A DNA stretch of 64,000 bases from Ophiura sarsii (Eukaryota > Echinodermata > Ophiuroidea > Amphilepidida > Ophiuridae). A program made the position numbers and the translations under genes. The notes under the pieces were generated by a model that saw only the letters and a program-made list of their open reading frames with translations, was not told the DNA's origin and did no database searches. Of the stretch, positions 23,161 to 34,904 are shown piece by piece (positions within the stretch are counted from its first letter, which is position 1; each line of letters starts with the position of its first letter). The DNA lies in assembly GCA_035610835.1 (NCBI GenBank), contig CM069455.1, positions 39,897,278-39,961,277 of the forward strand. The letters run 5' to 3'.

Positions 23161-23861
23161 ATAAAACGAATGAATTATTTGTTCTGTAGCATCACTATAA
23201 TCATTAATTTAAAATAAAAATATTAATGTACATTGCCGAACTGTAGAAAAACTGCCGCTACATTTGAGTTAGATTGCATGGATGGCTTTATCATATTTTT
23301 GCTTTGATTGGGAAAAAAATCGAGAACAAAATGGTTATCGAGCAGTAAGTCCGTTTTGGGATCTAAAGTACATATATTTTGATGTTTTTGATAATTTTGA
23401 TGACTTTTTTTGCATCTGTGAACATTTATATGTTTCCCAATTGTTCCAAGTGCTGTTTGTTGCGCTGTAGTTTGATCAGTTGCATATATTGGCAAAGCCT
23501 TTTTACGACAGCAAATGAATACAGAAGGACGCGGGTGCACATGAAAGATATACTCGCACTGTGCATCATATAAGCGTGACGCATGCGTACGTCCAAAATC
23601 ACGTGCGTATGGCCATAAATCACGCGCGTACGCATGGATTTATATTTGTGCAGGGAATATTTATCGCCAATTTGGAACTGATTAAACTATAGCTTCTCTG
23701 TTTCCATTCGTGTTGTGAGAAGATATCAGTGCGTATTTGTCTTTAAAACGCTGCCCTCTACGTTCCATATTGAGTATATTCTTCAAGCTTCCTTTGATTG
23801 AAGTATCTAAGAGCAACCAAAATAACCAAGACTGTAATAAAAATATGACTGGCAAATTTCT

Positions 23862-24232
23862 TCTTCGTAGTTTGATTCCTCATTCATAAAGATCAAAGGG
23901 ATACTTTTGAAGTTATGATGATTTTAATAACCACAAGTAACGACAACAAAGTTGCACTAGACTTGGTTTCCTATGGGATATCATAGATTTGTATTATTTA
24001 CCGTGTGCTATGTCAACCGGTCAGGCGTGGGGAAGAATGGGAACAGACATCGACAGGGAGTCGGTACACACACATTTCCAATGCGTAATCAGACACTAAG
24101 CAATGATATCCCATTGAAACCCAATTTTAGTGCAAGAATTGTTTTGGTAATTGTGGTATATTAAACAATCATAACATCAACAATATCCACTCGATTTTTT
24201 TATGAATGAGGTATCAAACTACGGAGCTTTCC
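23862..24232. mobile_element. MITE with GTAGTTTGAT ends (copy 1)
   Basis: TCGTAGTTTGATTCCTCATT and the reverse complement of the right end (CCGTAGTTTGATACCTCATT) frame about 370 bases. A second copy starts at 24343. Confidence 0.7.
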
Positions 24233-24342
24233 TCTAATTGTAAAAGGACAAGAGCCCTAACATAAAAAGTCCCTGACCAGGGGCTTTGATATTGGCTTAT
24301 CGGTACCAGAAATCTGAAATATATATTAAATGATCAAAAACA

Positions 24343-25995
24343 TTCTTTGTAGTTTGATATCTCATTCATATACAAATCGAGTGGATACTTTTAAAGTTAT
24401 GATGATTTCAATAACCACGACTAACGACAAAAATAATTGCACTATAATTGGTTTCCTATGGGATATCATTGATTTGTTTTGCCCAACGTGTGCTATCTCA
24501 ACCAGTCAGCTATCACGATCAATTGGTAATACCCATGTCACACATACGGCGATCAGGCCTTGCGCTTGCGTTGCGCTGAAAAAGTATCAAAGCGCCAAGC
24601 AAACGCATAAGTACCAATTGGGGACGCAGTGTACACTGGCTAGAGCGGGAGAGGGTCACCATGTAACACGCAGTAAAAGCGCAGAAAACTGCTCAAATTG
24701 TCATTTGTTAAAAACATAGTACGCTCCTATCCCACTTATTACATTTTCACGACCCATTGTGTTTCTACTTTAAAGTCTCACGGGCTCTTACTGGGCTTCC
24801 ACTCACTGTAAGCAAGTTGCTGTCTGCGTTACTAATATGTTTTCAATACGTTTGCACAATGTTCTCTGCATCTGTGCGGAGAGTACATAGCGATTGCACG
24901 AAAGGGTACTATATTATTAAACATATAGAAATTATAGATACAGAAGGAATGACAATGATCCATGATTAAAGCTCGAATCACATGGCCGAGCTTTAACATT
25001 TATTGTTATTTAAATCCTATTAGAAAGCATAACCCTAGCTTAGCGTAATGCAATAGTGCCACTTTTGTATAGCCATGGAAATAGTAGCGTATCTTTTGGC
25101 GAGAGTTTTGAACAGGTTTATAAATAACATTGTTGAATCTGAATACATTAACTTGATATAGCGATAGGTATCATAATGTGTTTGTCCCTGCTCATTTCGG
25201 TTCAATAAGAAAACCATATTGAATTATATGGACCACTTGATAGTAGTGACAGAGTATGATTAGCTTATAAAATCTGATTGTCCTTGATGCATTATAGTTG
25301 TGGCAGAGCACCTAATACATGTATAAGTACATGCAAACATGTTTACACAAATTAAAAACACCTCTGAAACGATATTCATGAATAAGTTTTGGCAGAGTAT
25401 GTTTGGCTTATAAAACTTGATTGTCGCCTGACAGCGCAGTAACAGCGCATGAGGACGGGACAGAGACGTATTGAGCGTAATAAGGTCGGGAGAGACATGT
25501 AGTGAGCGCCTCATTGATCTTACTGCAGTCGCAGAGGACAAGTAGTTTGTATGCGTCCTTGCTACGTCAACGGGTAGCTCGCTTTGCGCTGCCATGGCGA
25601 CACAACTGAGTCATTACAGTGCTCTGAACAGAACGCCGAATCTCCACACCACGCGGTGCACTGGCGCTCCAATGCGACCAGAGGGACCCTCTGACGTCCC
25701 AGCCAGTTCTCACTGCGTCACCGAGGGGTTCATGAAGATCTTTATGCGCTTGGCTTGGCGTTTTGATAATGTTTCCGCGTAATCCAAGCGCCGGCCTGAT
25801 CGCAGCAGAATGTGAATTGGTTGTAGTGACCTACATTTAAAAATGGACAATTTTGGACCCTTTCCTGCGTGTTATTCATATTTATATACTTTTTGATATC
25901 CCATAGAAACCCAATTTTAGTGTAACAATTATTTGGGTAGTTATGGTCACTGAAACAATCATAATTACCACTCGTTAGATATCAAACTAAGGAGA
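24343..25995. mobile_element. MITE copy 2, split by a nested 1.3-kb element
   Basis: The left half (24343-24530) and right half (25880-25995) match the MITE at 23862. Between them a separate element, about 24531-25820, has its own inverted ends built on GCGATCAGGCC and GCGCCAAGC(A/C)AA(A/G)CGCATAA. The nested order shows which insertion came second. No transposase frame is recognisable. Confidence 0.6.
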
Positions 25996-26186
25996 AGATA
26001 TTTGCAATTAAATGTATTTCTCAGATTTTTCGTATCGATTATTGATTTTCGATTAGCCAACAGCAAAGCATCTGGTCAGGGACTTTATTTTGTTAGGTGT
26101 ACATTTGTTTGTGTAAATACATTTGAAAGTGTAACTCTCATATCTCATCAACTCTGGTTTTCAAATAATATGTATTCCAATCTTTA

Positions 26187-27593
26187 TTATATAAACAATG
26201 TACTTACCAATTCGTTGTCATTGCCGACAATGACTATTTCGTTTGAGCTTGCGGGAACGCCTATAAATGAATAGAAACCGAAATGAATATCACTTGATCA
26301 TTTGTTTAGAACATGCTTCGTCGTGCGAGTTCAACAATGTCGTAAGTGACACTTTTGCGATATTGACTTTTTTATATATTTTGAAAGAGTAAGTAATTGC
26401 GCTAATTTTAAGCTAATTTTAAAGTTCTAAAACAAATTAATTATGTTTTAATTAATAAAAAACAATATCGTAAGTACACTTTAATTTAATTTAATATTAT
26501 TCTGAGTGCAACAACAACGTATCTACCACTTACGATGTTCTTGCAATCTGTTTTCTCAGTGCAATAATAACGTATCTGCCACATACGTTGATGCTGCACT
26601 CTGATTTTCATATTTTCTCAAGTTTTCTCAGTGCAATAATAACGTATCTGCCACATACGTTGTTGTTGCACTCTGATTTCTCATATTTTCTCAAGTTTTC
26701 TAAGTGCAATAATAACGTATCTGCCACATACGTTGTTGTTGCACTCACTAGATTTGTTATTGCAGATACGTTATCTAAAAATGTCAATATCTTTTCAAAT
26801 ACTTATTTTTATGACACGATGTTCAATTTATATCATCAAAGAAAACAATCTTGATACTTCCATAACATATTATTTTTACTTAAAAACACAATAAGTATGA
26901 AAAACATAAAAATGCTTCTCTTGCAAATATAGCAGAATGCAGATACGATATTGTTGCACTCGCACGACGGCTTGTCATCGAAAAGGTTGGTCATACAGTC
27001 TTTCACTGACCGCTTTATTTTGCAATAAGACTTTCTAGTCATATTACAAAAGTCACTTTAGCCTAGGGCTCTTGCCCTTTTACAAGTAGAGGAAAGCTCG
27101 GGGAAAGAACGGGGAAAGCGGGATCCTTTTTTCTATATTGTTAAAAGGAGTGACGAAGGATCCGTGATTAACACCTCACTGAATGGGTACTTTTCTCTAC
27201 TTGTAAAAGGGCAAGAGCCCTTATGCTTGCCAGATATTGTAAAAACCAATTCCCTTTTTTCTTACTGAGCCAATTGCAGTGCTGAAGATAGAAACTCGCT
27301 GATCATATGATAAAATTAAAATGAGGCGAGCCGGTGTTGCTTGAGAAAACCTCTTTGGGCTCTGGTAGAACTATTGTCTTTGTTATGAATACAACAAATA
27401 TATTCAGTTTGTACTTACAACCGGCTGACATCGCCTGTAGAAATTTTGGATCATCGAAAGGAGGGCAGATGGCTCTTCTATTTCGTACTAAAACTAGCTC
27501 CGCCGCTGCAACTGGTTTGGCTTCTGCATTTTGTACAGCAACACAGAGAAGTGCAACAACGAGCAGACATCCTAATGTGAGTTGGGACTTCAT
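26187..27593 (-). CDS. Gene C: secreted Cys-pair peptide precursor, 2 exons
   Basis: Exon 1 is 27593-27419 (58 codons plus one base) and exon 2 is 26260-26187, together 82 residues. The signal peptide MKSQLTLGCLLVVALLCV is followed by AVQNAEAKPVAAAELVLV and the furin-type site RNRR (37-40). The mature peptide begins AICPPFDDPKFLQAMSAGC and goes on VPASSNEIVIVGNDNEL, then VSTLFI and stop. Donor T|GTAAGT and acceptor TTTATAG|GC are consensus, and the intron splits the second Cys codon. The TAA overlaps AATAAA. This is the cleanest of the minus-strand copies: no frameshift, conserved upstream box, both exons in frame. The intron carries two mobile elements. The product is presumably secreted and cleaved by a furin-like protease; its function is unknown to me. 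Confidence 0.78.
26319..26969. mobile_element. 651-bp element with GCTT duplication, in gene C intron
   Basis: The ends CGTCGTGCGAGT and ACTCGCACGACG are perfect inverted repeats. GCTT flanks both sides (26315-26318, 26970-26973). The sister intron of copy B reads CATGCTTGCCAT with a single GCTT (about 13552), an exact empty site. Inside lies a tandem array of hairpin units (separate entry). No transposase is present. Confidence 0.85.
26507..26770. repeat. Tandem hairpin minisatellite
   Basis: About four units of about 70 bases. Each contains AGTGCAATAATAACGTATC, a 7-base loop and the reverse complement ATACGTTGTTGTTGCACT, so every unit can fold into a hairpin. Confidence 0.85.
27065..27221. 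mobile_element. Short foldback MITE in gene C intron
   Basis: AGGGCTCTTGCCCTTTTACA at the left and its exact reverse complement at the right (27 bases in all) enclose about 100 bases. A half copy (GGACAAGAGCCCT) lies at about 24247. Confidence 0.8.
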
Positions 27594-27700
27594 CGCGGAT
27601 AATCAGAATGTGCTTTACTGAGATGATATCAGATTGTGCTTCACTGGATGGATTTCAGATGAAATATCTCTGTTAATTTGATCCGTGATTCAAATTGCAC

Positions 27701-27710
27701 TTGTATTTAA
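27701..27710 (-). promoter_or_regulatory. TATA-like box of gene C
   Basis: TTAAATACAA, 108-117 bases upstream of the start codon, same string and flank as in gene A. Confidence 0.4.
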
Positions 27711-28219
27711 GCGAAACATTATTTCACACCTTTTTTAAAAATAGCAGGTGTTTTCTTAACATCTGAAATCATGCAACGACTTTCAACGTCAGCAACCTAA
27801 TTAATGAGTGGGTGGAAACGAGTGGAAAAGAGTGCTACGTTATTCATGTGTCTAATTGACACTTTCCAAGCGGCTATTGGTTTACCAAATACAAAAAAGA
27901 TTTTCAGAAACCCAACTTACTAAACCAATACTGTTAAGCCACTTAGTGTTAATATTTTTTCATTAATAACCCTTGGTAGTAAAATTCCTTTTGAGTGGGA
28001 AGATACTTTTGCGTTCTTGCCCATCAGGTCACCACAGTCATTTCTCGATTTGCTGTCATTACGGTCATTAAAGCATGCTTTAACACGTATTTCGTAAGTT
28101 TACAAACAATTATCGAAGTGAATCTTTCCAAATTTAAGTAAATGTCCCCGCAATCAATCTCTCAATCAATACTCTGATAAGGACGCCGGGTTTCTTAACG
28201 CATTCCTTAAATTGATAGG

Positions 28220-28395
28220 GCGATGGTGATGACGACGATAAAAACGAATACGATGATAAGGACGTCATAACGACATGGCGATAACGAAGATTATGACAAT
28301 GATAACGATGTCGATAATGACAACGACGATGAAGATGAAGACGACGATGAAGATGACGACGACGATGTCGACGACAAATAAAAATGATGACGACG
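28220..28395. repeat. GATGAC-type low-complexity repeat, unit 3
   Basis: Imperfect GATGACGACGA repeats, equivalent to 9790-9900 and 14095-14210. It is the last recognisable part of duplication unit 3. Confidence 0.8.
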
Positions 28396-29132
28396 CAACC
28401 CTTTGGGTTGGTAATCCTGGATTGTACGGTTCTAGGGCATGCAGCTAGCTGAAAGTAAGTACATAATCGGTGGTCATTGTAATGGCTTTTCCCCTTTTTT
28501 TTACTTGTTTGTTTATTTGTTCGTTTGTTTTGGGTTTGATGTGCCTCTTTCCATTAAGAGTATGACGCTGCTTGCCATGGCTAATCATTTCACTAGCTTT
28601 ATTTTTTTAATTTTTGGTGCTGAATGCTGTATCTTTCTTTTGATGGGGAATGGTTAGCCTACAACAGCCATTATTATCATGATTATAGGTAACGAGGGAA
28701 AACCTCTGTTCTACAGGGGAATCGCACGTGCCAATGTATACTGACACAAATTTCTGGCAATTTAGGTTATCAATTTTAAGCATTTAAAAATGGTAAAATC
28801 TAAACAGATTATGGTGATTGCTGGTGTGATTTGAACATATAGATTATTGAAATCAACCTATGTCTTAATGTCACGACGATATGACGCACATCTATTATCG
28901 ATAAATCGTCATGGTAAAAAAAAAAATCATTTATGTAATTGATGACATTCAGCTGCTATAGATAATTCACAGCTAGTGGTGTTTGTAGGTTAATAGAAAA
29001 TTAGGCTAATCCTATCATTGATCAGTTTGTCCATCTAGGTTAATCTCCATCACCCAATATATAGGCTGGTCCCAACAAATATTTTACGCCCTATTTTCTA
29101 TGCAAAACTGGTACCATTTATAGAATAAAGAG

Positions 29133-29485
29133 TTAAAGGTAGATGACCCAATCACATTTTCGTAACACAGAATTATTTCAAACATACGGAGATTTTCATA
29201 TCATATGAAAGCTCGTATTTTTGTCATCATCATACTGAAATTTGACGGCCTAAATCGGTATAATTACGGAGAAATCGATGAAATAACGTCGAATTACCGC
29301 GAATGGTGGTAACCACCGATATAGTTTGTGTACTACTCAATGGGTACAGTTCACAGCATCTTGTGCGTCTAAAATAAGAACCATTAGAGCTATGCAACTC
29401 AAACTTTGGAACACGACTTTTTTAAGGATGACCTTTCATGTAGAATAGAAAACTTCAAGTTGAAAATCGGAACATCTACCTTTAA
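29133..29485. mobile_element. 353-bp TTAA-flanked MITE, copy 1
   Basis: The ends TTAAAGGTAGATG and CATCTACCTTTAA include TTAA on both sides. The copy at 61388-61740 is the same length and almost identical in reverse orientation. A TTAA target is typical of piggyBac-type insertion (known trait); no transposase is present. Confidence 0.85.
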
Positions 29486-29697
29486 ACTGCGCAAGTCCGG
29501 ATTGAAACACGTGCATTTGGTTAATTCCGAGAAGAACTGACATCTAATTACCAGTCTACTGGGCTTAGAATCTCCTATGGCGAACTAAATACAAATACGG
29601 TTTTCTGTATTTATTTCTTAAGCTTTCTTAAAGACCTACTTCTAGAATGACATTCATGTATTTAAATCTTTAGCTTTCCTCTTGCCAGACAATGTGC

Positions 29698-31203
29698 GAG
29701 GGTCATTCAATGAGTTCTACCTCCTCACTCATAACATTACTAATATGAATGTCAACCTCATGAGATTTGTCATGATTATAGCTCTGAATCATAGCTACAC
29801 ATTTATTGTAATTGCTAATTAATACCTATTCGTCAGAGAGAGATTTTGGACAACAGGCACGGAAAATTACCCCAAAGATAAATACATGTTTTTCGTTTTC
29901 TCTCTGTATTGTGTGATAAGGTATAACCGCCTGATTTAATATACTGAACAATGGATAATTTCTGAATATAATGCTATACTATCATGTATAAATCAGATTG
30001 TAGGCAATATTAAGGGTGCACTACACTAAATGTGGTATCCCCTACCCTTAAGTCGGTGTTTAAAGCTAGAATCCGAAAGTGTGCATCACAAAATCCTCAA
30101 TTTAAAAAGACTTGACAGTAATACAATTCCGTAAATTCCTATGATTTTTGATTAATTATGATTAATGGGAGATCACCTACATGCACCCTGACTATAAACT
30201 GTGAATACCATCTAGATACATTTTGAGAGATCTTTCAAATTTGTGCTTTTTACTGGAAACATTGCCGATTACGGCGACATTTTCAAGCCCGTCAGAGAGG
30301 TATTCAACTCCATGGGCGTATTTGGGAAATCGAGCAGGCTCACCTACCTATTTTCTTCACTTTTTGGTGAAAAAATGTGATCATCTTTAAGAAAAAATCC
30401 AAGTTTGCAATTTAGTGGTCTAAAACAGAGTTTTATATCAGTATTTTTGTACATATCCCTATGGAGCCCTATTTAGTGGTGTGATCCCTTAACCTTTGTA
30501 GCTTGCAAATAGTATAATAATATCAACTCGAATGTATTGACACGCCTTTAGCATACTTGAATACCGATATTCAGTCAAATGTTCGTTGTTACAAGTCAGG
30601 CCACAGTGATGCCTCGAATGTTAAATCTTAAACTTTATCAGTTGTCCTTATATGCAACATTTAGAATAGTTAATCAGGAAGTCAGTGATAGAAAAATACC
30701 GTATATCTTCGAGAGACTTGAAATATATCCATTTAGTCCTGTATAATGAAGATCTCTTAGTTCCTATGAAAAGCAAATATGACTTTTGCAGCGGTTCTCT
30801 ATAAGGGTAGGGTTAAAATTGATGGCTATCCTGGTCTGGTTCTAGCTATAGTAAAGGGCATTTTCCGTCAAGAAATCAGTCACTTGTATTGTGTAAAGTC
30901 TGTTCAGGAGATGTTTGTAACTTAGAACGATTGTAATTGACCGATAGGTACATTTTGTCTCTTAGAATTGGCCAAATGAATAGCACTTAGGAGACATTTG
31001 GCTGTTTTTTACCCGTTTCCGTCACACTAAATGGAAGTTTGGTTTTTACTGCATATTTAGAAAAGTACAATAAGTATTTAAACCTATCTACTATGATTTT
31101 GTAGCTGAGATTCAAAGTTTTAATTGTGGAATATTTCATACGACTGGCTTGTATAATAGCAAAGTTATGAGGTAGGAGGTAGAACTTGAATGACCCTCTT
31201 AAA
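29698..31203. mobile_element. 1.5-kb element with GGTCATTCA ends
   Basis: GAGGGTCATTCAATGAGTTC at the left and the reverse complement of GAACTTGAATGACCCTC at the right bound the block. The outside flanks (GCCAGACAATGT and AAAATAGATTCC) are contiguous in the gene A intron. A partial relative occupies 15420-18365. No coding sequence is recognised. Confidence 0.6.
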
Positions 31204-31372
31204 ATAGATTCCTTCTTACCTAGCCATTTGCGGTGCTGGATAAAGGAACCTATTGATCATGTGATGAAATTAAACTGATGAAAGCCGATGTTACTTAAGA
31301 AATCCTCTTTGGGCTCGGACAGGACTATTACTTTGTTATGACTAAACAAAGAATTATCCAGTTAGTACTTAC

Positions 31373-31511
31373 AACCGACTGACATCGCCTGTAGAAAGTT
31401 GGGATTATCTAAAGCGGGACAAACAGCTATTTTATTTCGCATACTTTGGAAAGAAGCTAGTGCACCAGTTAGAGAAAAATATATGAAAATGTTTGGTTTG
31501 AGGAGGTCCAT
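31373..31511 (-). pseudogene. Copy D: diverged exon 1 of the peptide family
   Basis: The 3' part reads IAVCPALDNPNFLQAMSVG and ends at T|GTAAGT, matching gene C codon for codon around both Cys. Upstream of about 31440 similarity stops. A possible start at 31511 gives MDLLKPNIFIYFSLTGALA, which has the look of a signal peptide but is unrelated to the paralogues. The furin site has become RNKI, so the normal cleavage motif is lost. A foldback element begins 80 bases upstream (31595). I find no exon 2 in the 2.8 kb below. It may be a dead copy or one with a borrowed leader. Confidence 0.55.
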
Positions 31512-31594
31512 GAGATGATTAAAGAACCCACATTTCCAGTGCGTTAACAAATCAGTTTAGAGTATCTCTAGGTATTCAAAAACTTACCGATGTA

Positions 31595-32264
31595 CAGCTG
31601 TCCCAAAAGACTGGGTTCAAAAGTTTGCGAGCTTATAACGAAATAAGTAGGAAACATGGATAATTTATATTTAAGGATATCAAACAAGATATATCTGACC
31701 TTAATTGAGTAAATTTAAAGACTAATCCAATTTAAACTTTTTGAAATACAAAGATTTGAATAGAGCGTGGCCAGAACCCATTTGTCCCGATTTAAGGAAT
31801 AAACCATCCGTGCGTTGCATGAAACTGTGTGCTAGGTGCAGTATTCCCGGCATGGGGTTTATTCTCCGAAAGAACTTAACAATAACTCGGACTATAACAA
31901 AGAAGATTTTGTTTTAATTTTTATGTAAATAATGAACTTGTTTTATTGCAATATGACCCAGATAATTTTGTTTACTGCCCAAGTCTTTGTAAAGAATGAA
32001 TGCAAAGGCCAAACGTCGATGAAGTCACAACAAGACGTAATTGCAACACATGGGGGTGTCCTTTAAAAGTGTGACAAATGGTTTCTGACTACGCTCTTTT
32101 TAAATCTTTGTATTTCAAAAAGTTTATATTGGATTGATCACAGAGTTTAACCAATTAAGGTCAGGTATATTTAATTTATATCCTTAAATATAAACTATCC
32201 ATTTTTCCTACCTTTTTAGTTATAAGCTCGCAAACTTTTGAACCCAGTTTTTTGGGACACGCTG
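31595..32264. mobile_element. 670-bp mariner-like MITE, TA-flanked
   Basis: The left end CAGCTGTCCCAAAAGACTGG and the inverted right end CAGCGTGTCCCAAAAAACTGG continue as arms of roughly 150 bases. TA lies on each side. The end sequence resembles the CAGGGTGTCCC end at 34907. Confidence 0.8.
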
Positions 32265-32414
32265 TATCTAAAAGTAGCTCTGAGCACACGATATATCTTG
32301 GCATTTTTCCAGTGCTTACCTACAGGCGTATGACATATCTTACTTACGATTTAGGCGTATGACGTATCGGTGTTTAATACTCTTATACCAAGTGCACAAA
32401 ATAGTGAACGGACC

Positions 32415-32530
32415 TCTCCGAGAAGAATCTTGCCTGGTTTACAACCGGAACTACTTTACGGAGTAAAGCGCATCAATCTACGCAAATTTATCATTTTTTT
32501 AAACTAGGCAAGATTCGTCTTGGTGCCTCT
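32415..32530. repeat. Short inverted repeat
   Basis: GAGAAGAATCTTGCCTGGTTT and its diverged reverse complement (AAACTAGGCAAGATTCGTCT) about 60 bases on. Confidence 0.55.
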
Positions 32531-32539
32531 CCGGTAGTG

Positions 32540-33180
32540 TCAGTCGGGCGGGTGTTTTTTTGGTGAGTCTTTTAATTGTCGGGAACATGTTGGTGAATTT
32601 TCAACAATCTTCGACTTTTTTAAAACCAAAATGACACATTCGTCGATTATCTCAAAATGATCAATATTTCTTTTGTTTTCTTTTGTTGCAGTGGGGCACT
32701 AGAATATCAATCTAGGGTTTTAGTCAAGGAAAAGATACTTTAATCGATTACATTGGGTATTGTTTTGATTATTACTTCACTATTATATCTTGCAATGTGA
32801 GAAGATCATTTTTTTGTTATTCTTGTCTAAGTTAAATACTGATGCCCTTTTGCCCACAGCGATAACATTTCACTTCAAAGCGGGGTCTAAATATGACCAG
32901 TTAAAAGAAATAGTGGTTATCCATGTAACGGATTATCTACCATCTTGTATGGAATAATAACTGTGTTCATGATTCTCAGAAATAAGACACACCTGTTTCA
33001 TGATAATGTAGGTCAATTTGGCAACACGGTTCATGTAATACACTGGACATCATGCACCGATTCAATTGAATGTAGAATAATGCCGGGTGCGATTCCCCTT
33101 GTAGTCCGTTGCGCATGGCTACATGGAACCTCTATCGTAAGACCTCATTGACCCCCATCCCCATTCAAAACATATTATAC
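32540..33180. other. No gene seen
   Basis: AT-rich DNA with no exon, repeat end or RNA motif that I can support. Confidence 0.4.
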
Positions 33181-33184
33181 TTAC

Positions 33185-33360
33185 ACCCAGCCGAAAGTGC
33201 CTGTATAAACTTCAGGTAATCTTCATTTCGATCCGGACATTATAGCTCTTCTGACTCGAGAAAGCGCTTCCGACGCCAATGGCTTTGATTCTGTATTGTA
33301 TACTAAACAAAGTAGTACGACCATGGCAAGAAAACCTATTGTTGAAATGTGGGTTTTCAT
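33185..33360 (-). pseudogene. Copy D': exon 1 of the peptide family with a frameshift
   Basis: An ATG at 33360 begins a signal peptide (MKTHISTIGFLAMVVLLCLV) close to that of gene E. It is followed by a propeptide and a furin-type site RVRR. Immediately after RRAI the frame shifts by one base: the family reading CPDRNEDYLKFIQALSAG continues in the next frame to T|GTAAGT. Exon length is 176 bases, one more than the 3n+1 of the other copies, which agrees with a single extra base (or two missing). No exon 2 is visible. A sequencing or assembly error in the A/T run GCTATAATG would also explain it. Confidence 0.65.
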
Positions 33361-33404
33361 TGTTGATGAAAGGCGCTATATCCACTAATATCAAATAAAG
33401 TGCT

Positions 33405-33410
33405 CTTATA
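33405..33410 (-). promoter_or_regulatory. TATA box candidate of copy D'
   Basis: TATAAG, 45-50 bases upstream of the ATG. Confidence 0.35.
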
Positions 33411-33504
33411 GTTCTTTACTACGTATCGTTGATAAAAATAAACGAAAAACCGTCTTAGTTTTTATCTAATATATTTTATAAGGAATCTGCGTTTCTAACC
33501 ATCT

Positions 33505-33890
33505 GGCAGATCTGTTTTTTTTAGCGAAGTCTAATTAATGTTAGGATAATATATTAATTTACTATGATTAACACTTTCCATGCGGCAGTCGTCTGCAGAA
33601 GACAGTTCCAAAAATGTCACAAAATGTTCAAAGATTTCAAAATTATTTAATTGCATCACAATATTTGGAAACACTGTTAGAAATATATTGAAATAAGTAC
33701 AAACATGCCAACTATTGGATCAGTAATTCTTGAGATACATTTTGAAAATTGGGAAAAGTTGCTGAAAAAACTGTTTTGTATATTATAGTAAAATTAATAC
33801 CCGCGTTGAAAGTGTTAATATCACCTCTTTAAGTATGTATCGGCAGTCAACCATCATATTCAATATCGCAATAAAATTTAACCTACGTTA
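33505..33890. repeat. Local duplicate, partner of 35853-36215
   Basis: GCAGATCTG through the TTAA MITE and about 70 bases beyond are repeated at 35853. The match includes non-MITE flank, so this is a segmental duplication rather than two insertions. Confidence 0.8.
33568..33818. mobile_element. TTAA-flanked MITE, copy 1
   Basis: TTAACACTTTCCATGCGGC at the left and GCGTTGAAAGTGTTAA at the right; about 250 bases. The same family lies at 35914, 43677, 47487 and 63386, with fragments at 9440, 27850 and 55760. Confidence 0.8.
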
Positions 33891-34900
33891 CACTCTCCAC
33901 AGAAGAAAATATTACATGTAATATATTTTAGATATTGCGCAAGAACCACCAATCATAGCAAAAATGTGTTCGAACACTGACCCTTGTTTGCACCTTTGAA
34001 TTACCTATAGTACACGTTATTAGAGTCATGTGAAAATACCAATTTGCATCTGATAGCCTGAACGTTCCCCCTTCACCATATCTTCCCCTCCCCACCAATC
34101 AATGTGGCTAGGCCACGGGCTGATGGTTGGCAAGTTGGGCGACTCAACATTGATCAGGGGGAAAAGGAGGATGACTTTACATTAGGCCTACTAAGTGTTC
34201 GAAACAATTTTTCTAACATTGTTGATATGTGATATAATAATAAAAAGAGAGACATTTATTTTAGACTGAAGGCCAAAGAAATTAAACGTAGTGGTATGTG
34301 GGGTAGAGCCCCGGTCCAAAATGGCTGGGGACGGTTACACACTGAATCAAAGGCATGGGCCTGTATTAGAGACACTTTTAGGTAAATTTTAAAACACCTT
34401 TTCCGCAAATTTGTGATCAAATTGCTATGCATTTTTTTTAAATTCTTTTAAATCTACGTCTCCCTTCTTCCTTTAAACTAGATTGCATTGCATACACACA
34501 CCCCACCCTCATACTTAATTAATTTATCTGGGTAAAATCCGGGGAAACCCCGTAATTTCCCCAGAGATAACAGGTGGCTCCAGCCATCTTTGTCAGGTTT
34601 TAAAAAATAATTAATGATAGTCAGTCCGAGTACATTCTCAAATGCCTAATAAAGCACAATACACAACGTATAGTGTTTACGTCACTACGTTAAAATAAGT
34701 TTGTATTACTTTTTTGTTATAATTACTTAACTTGAACACGATGATTCAAAACAATGATTTATATATCAAAAAATCGACCAAAGTTCACCATACGTCACTA
34801 TGTAATACTACCGACCATACGTCACTATGTAATGTCACTAACGATATCTGGTTGGTGGAAATTCCAATCGGGATTCAAAACGTGAATTCAAAGTAATTGA
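33890..34900. other. No gene seen
   Basis: Apart from short ACCATACGTCACTATGTAAT repeats near 34790-34830, I find no structure to report. Confidence 0.4.
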
Positions 34901-34904
34901 GACA

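Noticed and set aside
22300..24170. Short open frames between 23.2 and 24.2 kb
   Set aside because: They fall in MITE arms and the duplicated spacer, are not kept between the two duplicate copies, and show no exon signals.
26507..26770. CRISPR-like array of repeats and spacers
   Set aside because: The units are contiguous hairpins in an animal transposon; there are no unique spacers and no Cas genes.
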